Source of the DNA: Hymenolepis diminuta
Taxonomy: Eukaryota > Platyhelminthes > Cestoda > Cyclophyllidea > Hymenolepididae
Assembly: GCA_900708905.1 (NCBI GenBank)
Contig: CAADRB010000049.1
Location: 468,461 to 532,460 of the forward strand
Direction of reading: 5' to 3'
Length of the DNA stretch: 64,000 bases
The notes beneath the pieces are model-generated. The model saw only the letters and a program-made list of their open reading frames with translations. It made no database searches and was not told the DNA's origin. Positions within the stretch are counted from its first letter, which is position 1. Each line of letters starts with the position of its first letter. The position numbers were made by a program, and so were the translations under genes. Of the stretch, positions 1 through 14,700 are shown piece by piece.

Positions 1-3000
1 TTTCTCTCTATAAGAATAATAATAATCTGATCCCTCCAGAAATCAAATAAAGTAAGACTCTTGATGCCCTGACTATATTACTTACTTCTACTTGACTCCA
101 CCGTTTCATACCTAACTGGACTAGTTGACTTTTTCCATCATTCCAAGTGCTTTATCACGATTATGATTTGTAAAAGTATTTTGCACTTTCTCGGTCAAAA
201 CTGATTATGAAGGGAGTGTGCTTGTAGGGACAAATAATGCAATCATCAGAGTAAAATAAGCTGATTTGAGTTTTTAATATTATTATTTTTTCCCAAGATA
301 CTTAGCTACACAGTAACTGACACATCAAAGGTTACTTATTTTCCTCAATATTAGCAAATAAGTAAATTACTTACTCATCGAAAAGAATTTATTCAAATTT
401 AGAACCTTTCTTCGAATTGTTTATTAGGGAGCAAAGAGCATTATAATAATGAGTAATATTTTTTCTTTACAATAATTTTCACATAGCCGAAGTAGTAATT
501 TCTTTTAAAAATATCTTAAAATTGTGATGCAATAAAGTCACATAAACCGAAAGTCTTTTATTGGGATAGAAAGATTAGCATGGCCTTCGCACAACAGGCA
601 GTTATGGAGTATTAGTCTGATTCATTAGTTGACATACACATAATGTTACAAAAACAATCGATCGGCAGTCATCGACATAATGTGTTTAGAAAAATACCTT
701 TACACCAAACAATAAATCTTCGTTTGGAGTTACCACCGATTGGACATGAATAACAAAAATCGACGAATGCACACCTGTATTTAGAGAGTAAACTTTTGGT
801 CAACAAAAGGGGATTGTTTCCAATACACTTCTACCTTTTCAAGCAGCTAGGCTTCTTGAATTCATAGAATCCCTCTCCTTAATATTACAGAAGTTTCTCA
901 CCAAGCTCAGAGATATTCTAAGTATTTAGAACGCCAAATGCATCTGTAAAAATTAATTCAACCGCTAGGAGGAAAATCCGAATAAGCAAGCTTAGCAGAT
1001 ACCCTTAAATGCTACCGAATTAAAGGCAAAAAATAAAGGTCGAAAAATGTTAAGATTTAGGTTCTTGCATCCTTCAGTTCTGAATTCAAGTACTTCAAGA
1101 ATCTCATTATTCTTTGATCAATGATACGCCACAGTAATAATATAGATTTCTCTAACAACGTATAAGTGGAATGGTCGATATCGACTTGAGGTACAATCTG
1201 TTTTAAATGAATTATTATTGAAATCCAGCGCGAGGCAAAAAGGTGCAGTTTTCATTGTTGGAAAGAAAAGATGTTGAGGGTGAAGTCAGGGTATCAAGAA
1301 GTCTTACTTCAACTGGCTTTTGTACTTGAATTCTGCAATATTTACTTAATGGGCAGTTCACATATCGAAATTCGTTTCACTAATCGTCATATGGATTTCT
1401 GAGCAAATTTTAGTCCATGATATCCATTGTTCAGTGGGAGTGGATTGTTTAACTATGGCGGTCCGTCTGCCACTTCATTATATTTTTCCTTCACAATTTC
1501 AGAAAACGAAATGATCTCATATGATATTAGTTAGCTTGTGTAATCAAATATAATGGAGTTGAGATAGCTAGAATTTTTACTCAAATTAAACGCGTAATAT
1601 TGATTTCATGAATGTTTATATATTTAACATATATTTTACTTCCAAATAAAAGAATGTTATTCAGTTTGGTAACATTAAAAGCTTTAACTTCCTAATGAGT
1701 AAACAGGTAATCACTTTTAGTCAACGGAAATCTAAATCAAATATTCTTAAATTTGATTGGAAAATACAAACTCTGCGGAAGGTCGGTGCGTTTAACGATA
1801 GTTCAGTACATATTAGACTTGATGAATATCAAGAATCCGGACTTCTCTGACTAATACAGGGCTAAAAGTACGATAAAATTGATCATTAATTTAAGACTTG
1901 AACCGTGATGAGATTATGGCGTACTTATTAATATGTCTGCTAACAGCCAATAAAATGGAAAAAATATAAAAAAAATGAAAAATCTAAATCCTATGGAATT
2001 AAAAATTAATTAACGTGAATATGAGATCAATCCTAATGATCTTTTAAATGTCTTTATAACAAACTTAAAGAAGCTCGTACTGAATAACAAAATTTGGAAA
2101 GAGATTTATAACCTTCAGTTGCAGTGAGAATACACTGACTTACCTCTGTGGGCCATTATCATTACATTGTGATTATTTTATCGGTTACTCATCAATGAAC
2201 AAAGGGTAGAAATCTGTCATCTCACTTATCATAGCTCGTTATCATAACCGGCTTTACTTTCACTCAGTATCGACGCTTTTCCTCTTTCCTTCCAAGTCAC
2301 AATACCTCCACCTACTCCCTTATTCTTATCTCACTCATTTCACAACTTTTTTCAATACACGTTTGACCAATCTAGATCTTATTCTTTTCATCCATGCAAG
2401 GCTGTTATGTTCTGTTTGTTTTAAGGAAGATCATTAGTTTCGAAAGGGTATTACTAAGTCTAATCTGGTGGTGTTCATAAAGTAGCTTTACCATGAGAAT
2501 TGGAGCTATTTTAGCATCACCAGCCAAAAATATCTTACAGAGTGAGATGCCTATATGGTTTCCTAGACACCTTCGGTTTCTTAACCCAAAGGTAAATACT
2601 TTTATCTAATTATATTGGAACAATTAATTTTGAACAACTGATTGAACCTATGCTTATTATCAGATGCTCAGAACAGTACAAAATGAAGGAAAATATACGC
2701 AGCACATTTACTCTATCTTTGAACAGACTACCAGGGACCTTAATCAAACCTCCGATTTTTCCACCCTTTTATTTCCTCGAAGCCAATCTTCACTTAGAAT
2801 TCGTGGTGACGTTATTATTATTATTCCCATGGTAGTATTAAAAATTGTGCAAGTTTTAATCATGGAAAAGTATATGCATAAAAGGAACAAGAATCATGGC
2901 CATTAAGGTAAGAAGTAAAGAATTAGGCATTGAATTAAGGGTATTAGAAGTCTCACTATTCCTTAATTCTAGAATTATTGAATCATTCATGATCTCATAT

Positions 3001-6000
3001 GAAGTACAAGGATTGGGCAATGTTGTGATATTTAAAGTTCATGGATTAACTCTTAGAATTATAGAAGAATTTATATCCACAAAGTTAAAAGCTTGTTGAT
3101 CGATTGATTTTGGTACGTAGTTGGTCATTTCACCTCGATATATTCGTGTCTTATTACAGTCAAGGAAGATAGATCAGACTAGCAACGGCTAGATCATAGA
3201 TCATGGAAATTCACTCATGGCAATTACATAATTTATATTCATTATGTACCATAATAAAAATATTAGATAATTCTACAAATATACAAATTCGTCATTTTTT
3301 CCAGATTGTTCGTTATGTAGTTATGCGTTATAAAATGATTCAAGCAGAAAAAGACATAATTTCCGCGATAGATACATATTAATTTGCTTAATTGGCTCGC
3401 TTGTACAACGAACTTCGTAAATTATTATTATTAATTAAAAATAAAGGACATATTTATGTGCTTTATTGTAAATCTTCACCTCATCACACGAATTTAAAGA
3501 TAAGGAACCTATTTTGATCGTCCACATTTCCAAATCTGATTATCATGTTTTTTTATATATCAAGTTAGTGCATAACATGGTACTTAAAAAAAGCGGGGTA
3601 AATAATGAATTTCGATTTTTATAAATGCTTCGATGTCCCTTGTTCAGCCTAAGTTTGAGAATGAATAAAGGAATTTTATCAATTTGATGTACTAATGGAG
3701 ATTGGCTTTTCATTAGTATTTTACGGATTCTTTTGAGAGCACTTTGCCTATCAGTTATCTCTTGAGAAGTAAATTGATTTTGGCCTTATCTCGCCATGAA
3801 TGCCATAATACATTCAACCACCTTAATCAACCTTTTCCTCTTGTAATTGTTAAAATATCCAGTTTTCATAGCATCATAACTCACGAATTCAGTGTATGGA
3901 GATAATTCCATTGGTTACCTTACCGATTTAAAGTCTAGTAGGAAAAATGATTTTTTTTATTCAATGCAAGTTACTTCAAAATTTCTTATAAAAAAGCAAA
4001 ATTTGATAAATGAACAAGTACAACCGTAAATTTTATTAACCCAAACTTCGTAATTTATTACAGCAATGTGTTTGCTTGTCCGAATAGTATAATGTATACT
4101 CTCTTTTTCGATCAGCGGACATAGTAAAGTTCTGTGCATACTGATACTGAAACAGAGATGGCAAAGTAAGCACTCGACTGCGACTTAATGGAGAAAATTA
4201 ATGGTGCAATAATCCTCTGAAGGCGGATAATATACAACAAAACACGATTTGGATAATTTATTGTAATGAAAAGAAATAAAAAACAATAATATTAAAGCTT
4301 GGGCATATTTTGAGGTACTCAGATAGATTTTGGTGTGTTAAACAAAATTTTCAAAAAATGTTACTATTTGCGATTGACGAATCAGCAAGGAATGGTTGAG
4401 CTCTCCCTCACCTATCACCTCTCTGCGTCTCTAGGACACATCCTTTCGGGTTGATATGTAATAATGCTTTGCTTTCAAACCAAATTAAATCTAGCTATTT
4501 ATAACACTACTTAGGCATGCCATAACATATGCAACATTTGCACACCACATGACAGATACATTCATGTACCAGAGATGAGCCCACTTCACTCTCTTTCAAT
4601 TAGAAACAAAAACTGAGTTGTTGTTGATAACCCCACAGTTTTATTTTAAATGGGCTTCTAAATGGCAAACTGCCTAAAAGATATTAGTACATTTATTTAA
4701 TATTTTACTCCATCTTATGATATTTATGGTAACATAAAACATTTATGCTTATTTGTAGAATATAAAATAAAATATAAAGGCGGTTACAAGAAATCCTGGC
4801 GACGGCTGATTTAGAAATATCACTGAGTGATTTAGAATTATTGCCAATGGAAAATTTAGCAAGTTTATTCAGAAAAAAGAGATCAGAGGTATCCCTGAAC
4901 TGAATTTTTGCGATAAATGTTTACACACTTCTTCGAAATCTACAAAACTAATTAGTGTCCTCTTCTTTATTTCTAATTCAGGTTAATACTCCATGCATTT
5001 AAAATAAAATTTGTATCAGTAGTGGAAAATGAGCGAAAGATGAATAACCTAGAAATTAAAAGTTCCGTAGAGCTAATCCCACGTGAGGATGCAGTTTCAC
5101 AAAATCGGAAATTTATCAAACAAAATCTGCCACTGGGGTACTTTTTATTGCCTACTAAAGAGTACGAAAGTTTATATCTAGAAGATGTATCAGATAAGGG
5201 ACATTTTGGAACTCCTAAAGAGTTTTAAATTCCTACTATGGGCGCAATAACAAGCACATACGCAATGAAGTCAAGGATCAGGAGATTGGTACCCATCGAT
5301 GCACATCTAGCGATGTTAGTGGCCAACCACGCTGACTGACTCATGTTATATCGAGGGATGGTACAATATGAGTCCAAGTTAAATCTTGCTTAAACTTTCC
5401 CTAATTGGATTAGGAAACTTTTATTTAACTGGTAAATATATTGGAGCTCAAATCCATTGAATAGAATGAATAGGACAAATTGTAGCGATCGAGTTCAAAC
5501 AATTAAAGTACAATAGATCTAAAATTAACAATGGAGCTCTAAATGAACTCTCGAGTGTTATGCGTCTAGGCTTCACCACCTAAATCCTTAATATCAATAT
5601 AAGATGTTATGTATTTAGGAGGAATTTGATTAAATAATGAGTGAAAAATTCAATAAAACATGTTGTGAATAACAATATTCAAACAAGTCTTTGCATTTTA
5701 GTTTAATAATGAGGCCACATATATTAGAAACTAATTTAAGGATAAAATATGAATTCCATGAGTTCATGTTCTTATCAGACGTAATTTAAAATAATTACTC
5801 AAAATTTCCCCTCCTCAATTTGAATAAAAGCAAAAAGTTTAAAATATTTTGTCCGTGAGAAAATTCTGATTTGGCCTGTTTCCATGGCGGATTTTTCTCA
5901 TTTCTCTTTATTTCCTGAAAAAGCAAGCTTTTATAATTTTTAACTTATCTATAGTGATATTCTAATTTTAACACAGTTTCCGGTTAAAAAGGAAAGGAAA

Positions 6001-7906
6001 TATCGCCGATAATAATTGAATTTTAAATAAAATGTTATTTCTTAGAGAATTATTTATTGAGGGAGCACAGTGATATCATCTATTCGAAATCAGTCAATTT
6101 CAAAACATTATAGTTATATTAATAAAATATAATGATAAGTAAAAATGCAGATGGCCCAATAAATCCCGAATTTAGATGAAGTAAACTCTTCTGGTGCAAT
6201 CATCTTTACAACCTTCAATTCTTATTTACATAATTCTACTGCTTTCGTGCATATATACTTATCTATAATTAAAATAATAAAATCTTTTGCTATGCCTAGA
6301 GAATATATTTAATGCACGCATTCTAAATATCCTTGACAGGCAGCGACCAAAGGCTGAACTTTGCTGGCACCTTCCCAAGACAGGCGGACCGTCTCGGTAC
6401 ACACATAAAATTATTTTGCTTTAGAAGATGCAAATGGCTTCTATGTTCAGATAGATAATTTTTCCCTTATGAATGTTTAAGATGCCCGGTAAATACAATT
6501 GCAATACAGCTTATTAGTTACGTGGTAATTTATCCTCTGAAAATTACTGAAGTCCAGTGTCCCAATCAAAGTGCAAGTTAGAGGCATGGTACGACGTAAT
6601 TTTGAATAATTTTGGTATAACTTATCAACAGTTATTTTGAGGTATATCGCTGATACTTCATTTCGAATGTACTGATAAAGTTTGGACTCACAGTACGAGT
6701 TATTTATGAAAAAGCGTTCACAATTTCGGAGTCGTGGATATGAAATTGACACCTCTTTTTCTCATCAGTTGTTCAAAAATATATTATGACCAGGATTCTG
6801 AAAAGCTTCATTTATTTCAATTTATTATTTATGAGAAAACAAAAATAAAATATTTTCAAATTATGAAGTGGTACAAACAGATGAAACAGTAAAACATTCT
6901 GATGTGGGTTAGAAGTTGGGAATTGAATTGGGTCAAAAATAAAGTCAGAACACCAAAATATTCTTACGTCACTTGATATTTTGAATTCATAAAGCAAATT
7001 TTTAACTCTGCTAGTATAGCTCTTAGCTTACGTTCCAGTGAGTCACGGGAATCCTGCTAAACTATGCTATTTGGATATCTTTAATGCCCTCTGATTTGGT
7101 TGTGGACTAACCACGTTTTAGGCAGAAATGTTAACTTTTGTCTCGAGCCAAATATTATGGAAAATTTTGCCTTCTCCAATAAATCCAACTGCATGATAAA
7201 ACTCTTACACATAGGCATCAAAATAAACAAGTATCATTTAAATGTGTATACTCTGCTCAAATTTAACCATTTACAACGGCAAATGTCAACGAACTTTAAT
7301 CTGCTTATGAAGATTAATTGAAAATTATGATTGATCTGTAAAAATTATCATATATTAAATTCAAGGTCATTCTGACTTTTGTATGAGAATCAATTCATTT
7401 CAGGAAATCTATTAAATAAAGCCAAATCATTTTCCGAATGAAAATAAAATTTCCGTGCTTAAAATTAAAATATTTCCTTCGGACAGAAACTAAATAAAAC
7501 AATTCATATATGTTATAAACCACATTTAATAAGGAATGTTTTGAAAAAGTAAGTCAAATCAAATCCCGTGTACATTAAATATAACAATTGCATTTAGATA
7601 AATAAAATATTTCGCCTTACCTTTTGATATAAATGAGCTATAATAAAAGGATTGAATTTATTATTTGCGTCTTGCGACGTTCCCTTCAAAATAAATTTTA
7701 TAGATCTGACCAAATAGTGAAAATGATTATCACTAAATTAAATTAGAAATTATTTTATTAATAATTATTACCCAACTTGTGCATTCAACAGGTCTTTGAT
7801 AGAACTCTTTTTAATTCTGAGATATAATTTATTCAGCAATTTACATAAAATATATTTTGGAAATTCATGTTTTGGATAGAAATTAAAGAAGTACATATTA
7901 CATGTG

Positions 7907-7930
7907 TATATATATATATACATATATAAT
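7907..7930. repeat. AT dinucleotide microsatellite
   Basis: A short run of alternating T and A, interrupted once by a C, in the gene-poor left part of the window. Confidence 0.8.
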
Positions 7931-10900
7931 ATGAAACTTTCGGCGGATTCTTCTACAGATGATAAAAATAAACTCAGTTTTCAAATACACCTGGCTTCTT
8001 AAGTATTTTTAGCCATTTTGGAACATATTCGATGCCGTTAATATGGATGTATGATGAATGTTAACAATTTAATTGAGTTCAAACCCATTTGAGCATGTAA
8101 CATAAAGTAATAGGTAATTAAATATTTCAAAAGCACATTTTCCTCCAAGATCACTGATTTGAAATGAAATATCTCCGTTTTCATATCATTATCTTTACAA
8201 GTACCTGGATTCTACTAATATAAGTTTTAAGTTGAATATTAAACTATTGTAAAGTATTCATTTTAAATGGAATTATCTCCGATTCGGTTATTTTTTTTCT
8301 GCACAAGATTTAATCCCTTTGAGTTGCGAACCAAACTAAGGAAGGAAGACATTCGAGTATATAACTCAAACACATTTATTGAGTCATAACTTGAGTATGT
8401 CTGAAGGAGCTGCTATGAGTTAATTAATGACAAACGTAGCAAGCTAGTTTTAATTGCACGTTTCTTGTATGATTCAAGCAAAGAATGCAGTTGTGTGATC
8501 AGAAAGCCACACTTGACACGAATGGGTGTGATCTTTGAAGTTTCAATCCAAACCAAAACCCCAACATGATACTTGGGTGAAAAATATCGACTGAATACGT
8601 TGAGTGAGCGCAACATCTTGTTATCAATTTTCAAAGGCAAAAAGTGAAAAATGAAGAAAATAACGACTTTTTAAACCGACTCATAGTTCCTCTAAGCTTA
8701 AAAGAAGAACGATAAAATGTAAATTAAAAGTTATAGATGCAAACAAATGAGTGCACAATAGAGTACGTTTCTGCTTTACCAAACAAATTGATAAAGAAAT
8801 CCACCAGTGCATATCCATTTTCAAACATTAGTACCTGCCGAAATTACTGCATTGAGAAATGACCAAATGATAATTTCCTAACCACACTGATTAAACGATA
8901 AACATGTCAAAATATTACATAATAAAATTAACCTAAAGTACAAAGAGAAAGAGAGAGAGAAAAGTGTGATGTGAAGACTCTAGTTTTAATAAATAACTCG
9001 TTGTACCGGGGGGTTTCTAGTCTTTAAATACAAAAGAATTGGTTGTTTGAAGCTTGGTATTGGATGATAAATGCACTTGGCCTCGATTTGTATTTATCTA
9101 TGTTCCATTGTTCTAGAACTGCCAAAAATTTAAGTGAATGGCCATTGACTGCATCTTTAAGAAGTAAAGCTCTAAGTTGGTGCAAGTTAGGACTTGTAAC
9201 TTACGATTTAAAAAAACTGACCATTAATATGTACTCCCCTTTTGGGAATCCTAGTTAATAATATGGATTTCCTATTCCTTAGACCGTGTCGTTACAGTTA
9301 ATTAGACAGGATAAAATAATTGGGGACAACTTCATCGGTAAAATATGCCGTTAAAACAATTATAACTGAATGATAAGTTTAAGTTTAGTGAAAAAAAAAC
9401 CAGAATTAAAGTTAGTTTAGTTATTTCTAGAGAAAAATAAAATTCGAAAAGTTATGGGAAAATCAAAATTATTAAAGTACTAATATGCTGAAAGCCGTTC
9501 AGTTAAATTGTCAATTTTTCTATCGTTGAGTTTTCAATAATGATATTCTCAAGAGTGAGGAAGAAACGAAAATGGAATTAACACCTAGAAAGTGGATCAG
9601 GGGAAGTGACGTGGCGCCGATCTGCAGAAGGATTCACGTGTCAGATAGTTCATTCCTTCCCTTCCTAATGCATTGGAAATTTCTGCAATGACTCCAAGCA
9701 TGCATACCAAATGTGTGAATTAAGGAGGATTCATTTTATGCTATTTTCTACGTTTATTGCAAACAAAGTAGCTTGCGTTGTGCATTTTGAGATCCTCTCA
9801 TTAAGATTTCTGCATTCGGCCGTTTCTGTATTTTGGCTGAACATATAGGAAATTAGCTTGGTAAAAGTATCTGGAATATTGAGTTCATCTAGGTTATCAC
9901 CATAAGCTACTTAAGTACTATCTTCACCACCACAAGAAAATGAGAAGGGAAAGTCATTTTGTGACCTATCAAACTTCCATCTGCTATCTACTTTTGATGA
10001 ATAACGTTTTCTGATGCAAACGGAGGAAATATTGCCCCCAAAAATATTTGAATTATACAGTTTGCCGCATAGCTTTTATGGCGAATCTACTTTGTGCCAA
10101 CACGTTCAAGTGCGATCGATGGAATACCTTGAAGATTTTAGGCAAACTTTCTCTCTCCCTATTTTATGATTTTAGATTTTATTCCCAAGTGTTCACATTA
10201 AAGAACTTAGCTTTAACTATATTGATAACACACCCATAGTCAGATCTAACTCATGACACAAGACTTTTGAGTCGGATAAAGGACAGACACAGGCCCTAAA
10301 AAACACAGGAAACAATTTCTAATATTTAAATTTTGAGATTTTCTCAGCTTTTTTTTCTTCTGTCCTCTCAGGGCTTTATTGAACTAATTTACTACTCTCT
10401 ATTCACAGATGCATTCCCATGATAAAAATGCCTTTTTGAATTGCTGAGTTTAGTAATTAAACTCAGCCTTTATACTAACAAGTTAATGATGCACATTTCG
10501 ATCCAATCGGATATCGGATGAATCATATTCGCGATTGCCAGAAGGATAACTGACAAAATATTTTGGCGCTAAGATACGGTTTGCAGCAGAAATTGTAATA
10601 AGGATAAACGGGTTTGTGTGAACTACTTTTAACCCATTTTCACCTTATCCCATCTACTTGTGAAATATTTTCAGCTTATAAAGCGGTGACGGTTTTTATG
10701 ATTTTTTTAAGTATAACCACTTTTCAAGTTATCTATAATTGTAGTAGGTATAAGTTCATCTATATAATAATGATATAAACGAAATCGGCTTCTCTTTAAT
10801 CTCTTGGCTATTTTCTTAATAAACCCTGCGTCGTGTGATTGACAGATTTTCCTCATTCTTTCTCCTGAGTCCGAGCATCTATATCCGTAGAGTCGTAGGC

Positions 10901-11730
10901 AGCAACAAATTGACGTTGTAATATCAATCTCAATTAACATTTTAAATTGAAAATAGATAGTCTCATCATTCATCTGTTTCAGTATCATTTGTTTACTATG
11001 GTCACACTTCTAGATAAACCATTGCTGGTATAGTGCCGTAAAAAAATAATTAAATGGCTATCTAATGGTTTATCAGGAGATATCGTCCAGAGTCCCTCCT
11101 ATTTATAAGAGTTCATACAAAAGTAATTTTCAAGATAAATTTAGTTATTTTCGTGCAGCAGCACAATTGCAAGTAAGTCATTACAGCATATTCATATGAA
11201 TTATCAGAGATATTTTTTGGTCATTTTTAGCCTAACAGTGATCGTAAATGTAGACGTCAGGATTTAATGACCAATTTTATCTATCTAAAGTTAGCGCCCG
11301 ATCTCAAACCCATAGAAGGAAAGCTTTCCGACCAACCACCTTTTTTTATTATGTAGCTAATACACAGTCTTCTATTCAATGAAAAGTTTTAATAAGAGCG
11401 ATCGATCTCGAACTAATATTCTCCAACATCGGAGAACCCTACTACCGTTCCACATATTAGAAGATGGGCGCATCTTCCAATTGTTTCAATTCTCACTATA
11501 ATCGAGATGAAAAAAGGGAAGAACAACAATGGATGCAAATGAATTGGACTTTACTTACTCAGACATCCACCAAGGTCAGTTAGAATTTTTAGTTATGTAC
11601 AAAACTAGCAAATGTCGTAGTAGCGTTCATAGTAAATGAAGTGAGATCAAACAAGGCAAGTGGTTTGATATAGGTTAAAGCAATAGTGGAAAGGCATCTG
11701 CCAAAGAAAGGATACCATATTTAACAAATG

Positions 11731-11750
11731 AGTTAGTTAGTTAGTTAGTT
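11731..11750. repeat. AGTT tetranucleotide repeat
   Basis: Five perfect tandem copies of a four-base unit (AGTT), followed by imperfect copies up to about 11763. Confidence 0.85.
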
Positions 11751-14700
11751 GAGTTAGAGTTAGTCCTCAATAACGCCAATACTCAATTATCCAATTCCAT
11801 TGCATATACATTTTATATTAAAATATTACTATTTTAACCCTAATTATGAAATACGCTCCGCACGTTATTATTGCAAAAATCGTTTTGATATCTTGAAGTA
11901 TTTCTTTTATTATTTTAAGTATCCATATCATATTCATAAGCATATTAAGTATCTGTGCCTATGAGTATACCAAATTATCTATTTATAACTATGACGTTCC
12001 TAACAATAGAAAAAGCTCATACTAAACCTAGAGCTAAAAAGACTTTGACTAACATTAACACTTTTTAAGTATCTCTACAATTATTCTGATAATGTAAGCA
12101 TGCGAAATTGTCATCTTTTAAATGACATATTTATCAAATATATGGAAGTATACATTTTCCTATGATTTATCGAAACGGCAATTAGTAGCGCTTCTTTTGT
12201 CATCAACCAGAGGTATTCGAATTTGGCTTTAACTGATTTTAACTATATTTTACTCAGAAGTCTTATGATGAAAGGGCACCCAAAACTGGCTACTCCAGAA
12301 CTCAGATGTATTCCTTCTTAACAAGGAAGGTGCTATAACTTAACCAATCTCGCAGAGCCAACAATCTAGAAAACTCGGTAGTATAGCAACTTAACACAGA
12401 AGCCAACAACCCACGGCAGATCAGAAGACACGTTAGAAGGCTTGTTATATTTCACCTTCCTAAAATACCATAAGGACAGATTTGATTGAAAAATAGCTTT
12501 CCTTTACGAGAGCAGACCTAAAGCTACAAACTTGCTTAGTCAGTCGACGTTATATAATTATCAGGGCATCATTCATCATTATTGTCATTTTCCATGACAA
12601 AGCAGAAAATAATATAAAATTTTTAATCACGAAGAGCGTCTAAACAGAAGAAGCAATATCAGAAAGTTTTTGTAGTAAGGCGTGAATCGAAGCCTTTTTG
12701 CATCTGGCCTTTGAAATTGTCAGATTGTTTGCAATTCGCTATTAGCATAATTAATTGTATTATATCGGATAACCAATACATTACTTACAGACCAAAAATT
12801 GAAGTATACACATATTGAAGTACAAAATCGGATAGAAAAAATTGTAAAGGTTTTTAAGATAATAGTTAATGATAAAGCAATAAATAAAACATGATAATAT
12901 GTAAGAAATGGGTTCACAATGCGCTGTTTGTCTCATTTACATTCGAATGACTGACTTGTGACAGAACAATTTAAGTCACAATGCGTATGCTGTTTATAAC
13001 GTGAGGAAGGAAGATCTTAGTTACGGATGAGCGTATTGTTAACTTCTCTTAAAATTGACGGTGACCTCTCAAATATATCGCCGGCTATCTACTATTAGTT
13101 TGTGGTAAAAATACCAAAGTCAGTCTAGAATGTAAATCCACAGAATTGCCCAATTAAACTCTCTTCCGTCTTCTAACTTTGATTACATCGAAACTGGTAT
13201 TAAGACAGCTCTAGAGTCGACTTTATCCATACGAGGTTTTCGTTTATAGTAGCTGAATAGTGTGAAACTCTGATTATCTACGGCGATTAACATATATAGA
13301 CTTCAAAGTAAGAACCATTTAGCAGTTCTATGGTATTGAATTTAAATCTATAAATTAATCGGAAAATTCATTCCCAAAAGAAACTTCGGGTTATTTCTGT
13401 AAACATATGGCAATTGCATATATAAAGCTTATTATTATGAAAAAAACAATTAAAATGGTTGCTATTTAATACTGATGAGCGCACAGTGATTTGTCTTATA
13501 TTTATGTGACTGATTAATTTTGGACAACCTATTAAATAAATAAACTGTGATACTAAATGTATAATTTGTTTTATGCAATTTTTTGGGTATAATGAGAGTG
13601 AAAGTGGTACTTGAGCGAATAATTTAATAAGTGGACGTCGTGAAGGCAATTATGACTTATGGGGATGATTCAGTCTGCCCGATTCGGACAGCAGGGGTTT
13701 TATTGGGCGTCCACCACTGTGTGCTGAGGTGAAAATAATAGTACAAGTCGACACCTCATCAAATGAAGATAAAAATGTCTTGTGAAAAAAATTAAGAGAG
13801 ATAGGAAGCTGATGAGAATCGCTTCTTATTAAACTTGGCTCTGTGACTACCTCAATCTTACACAGAAAGCGTATGCAACTGATGATCATTAACAAATTCA
13901 TTTTTGAGGAACAATCTTTATTTAGTTACGAATGTAATAATTAATGAGGTTCTAAGTTGCTCTAGTGAGATATTACTCAGTTATCATACATTTTTGTGCA
14001 TCTTTTGTGAATTTAATCTACGGCCATTTGTAGGCCATTTTCTAGAACATAATCAAAGTGAGAGATGCGTCAATTATGACTAATGATGAATCAAAATGTA
14101 GGAGTTGGTACCTAATTTAAACGCTGAAGCTTCTTATTAAATCACCTACAAAATCGTATGAATTTACTGATTATTCATCTAGTTCTTTTGATTAATAGAG
14201 ATAATATTAAAAACTGATATTATAATTGTTCAAAAATATTTAACTGACAACCGGAAGCAGTAGAATTTTTCATTAGGGAATTAAGGCATAGAGTCGAGTA
14301 GAGGTAGATAGTAAAATCAGAGCTTTAAGAGTCTCGCCCCATTTTAACTATGAATTCGTTGTGTTATCCGCTATTTTATGGTTCGCTCTGTCACGTCCTG
14401 AATTCCGAATATCAGCAGTTGGCTTCAATGTTCCTAAATGAGGTCATGTTCACGTTTATTGGCTACGTAAATAGATTGCGAGGTTAATGGAACTCTAGCT
14501 ACTTATGTTCTTTAATTGTATTAGGACTGTTGAACTGTTTCCTGTGTTCAGATGCTTTCCCATATTAAATAATGTAGGTTTTTTGGATTTCCGTGAGTGA
14601 TATTAAAGGGAGTCATGCTTTCTCAACAGATTTGTCTCTTCTGATAGCCCAAAATAATTACTAGATACTAGTTAAAAGGTTTTAAACATTACAGAGTCCA

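Noticed and set aside
2650..3099. Cluster of overlapping small ORFs on the + strand
   Set aside because: They overlap in different frames, use AT-rich codons, lack splice signals and show no recognisable motif.
13368..13901. Two abutting minus-strand ORFs suggesting a pseudogene
   Set aside because: No coherent protein emerges from joining them, and composition matches the background.
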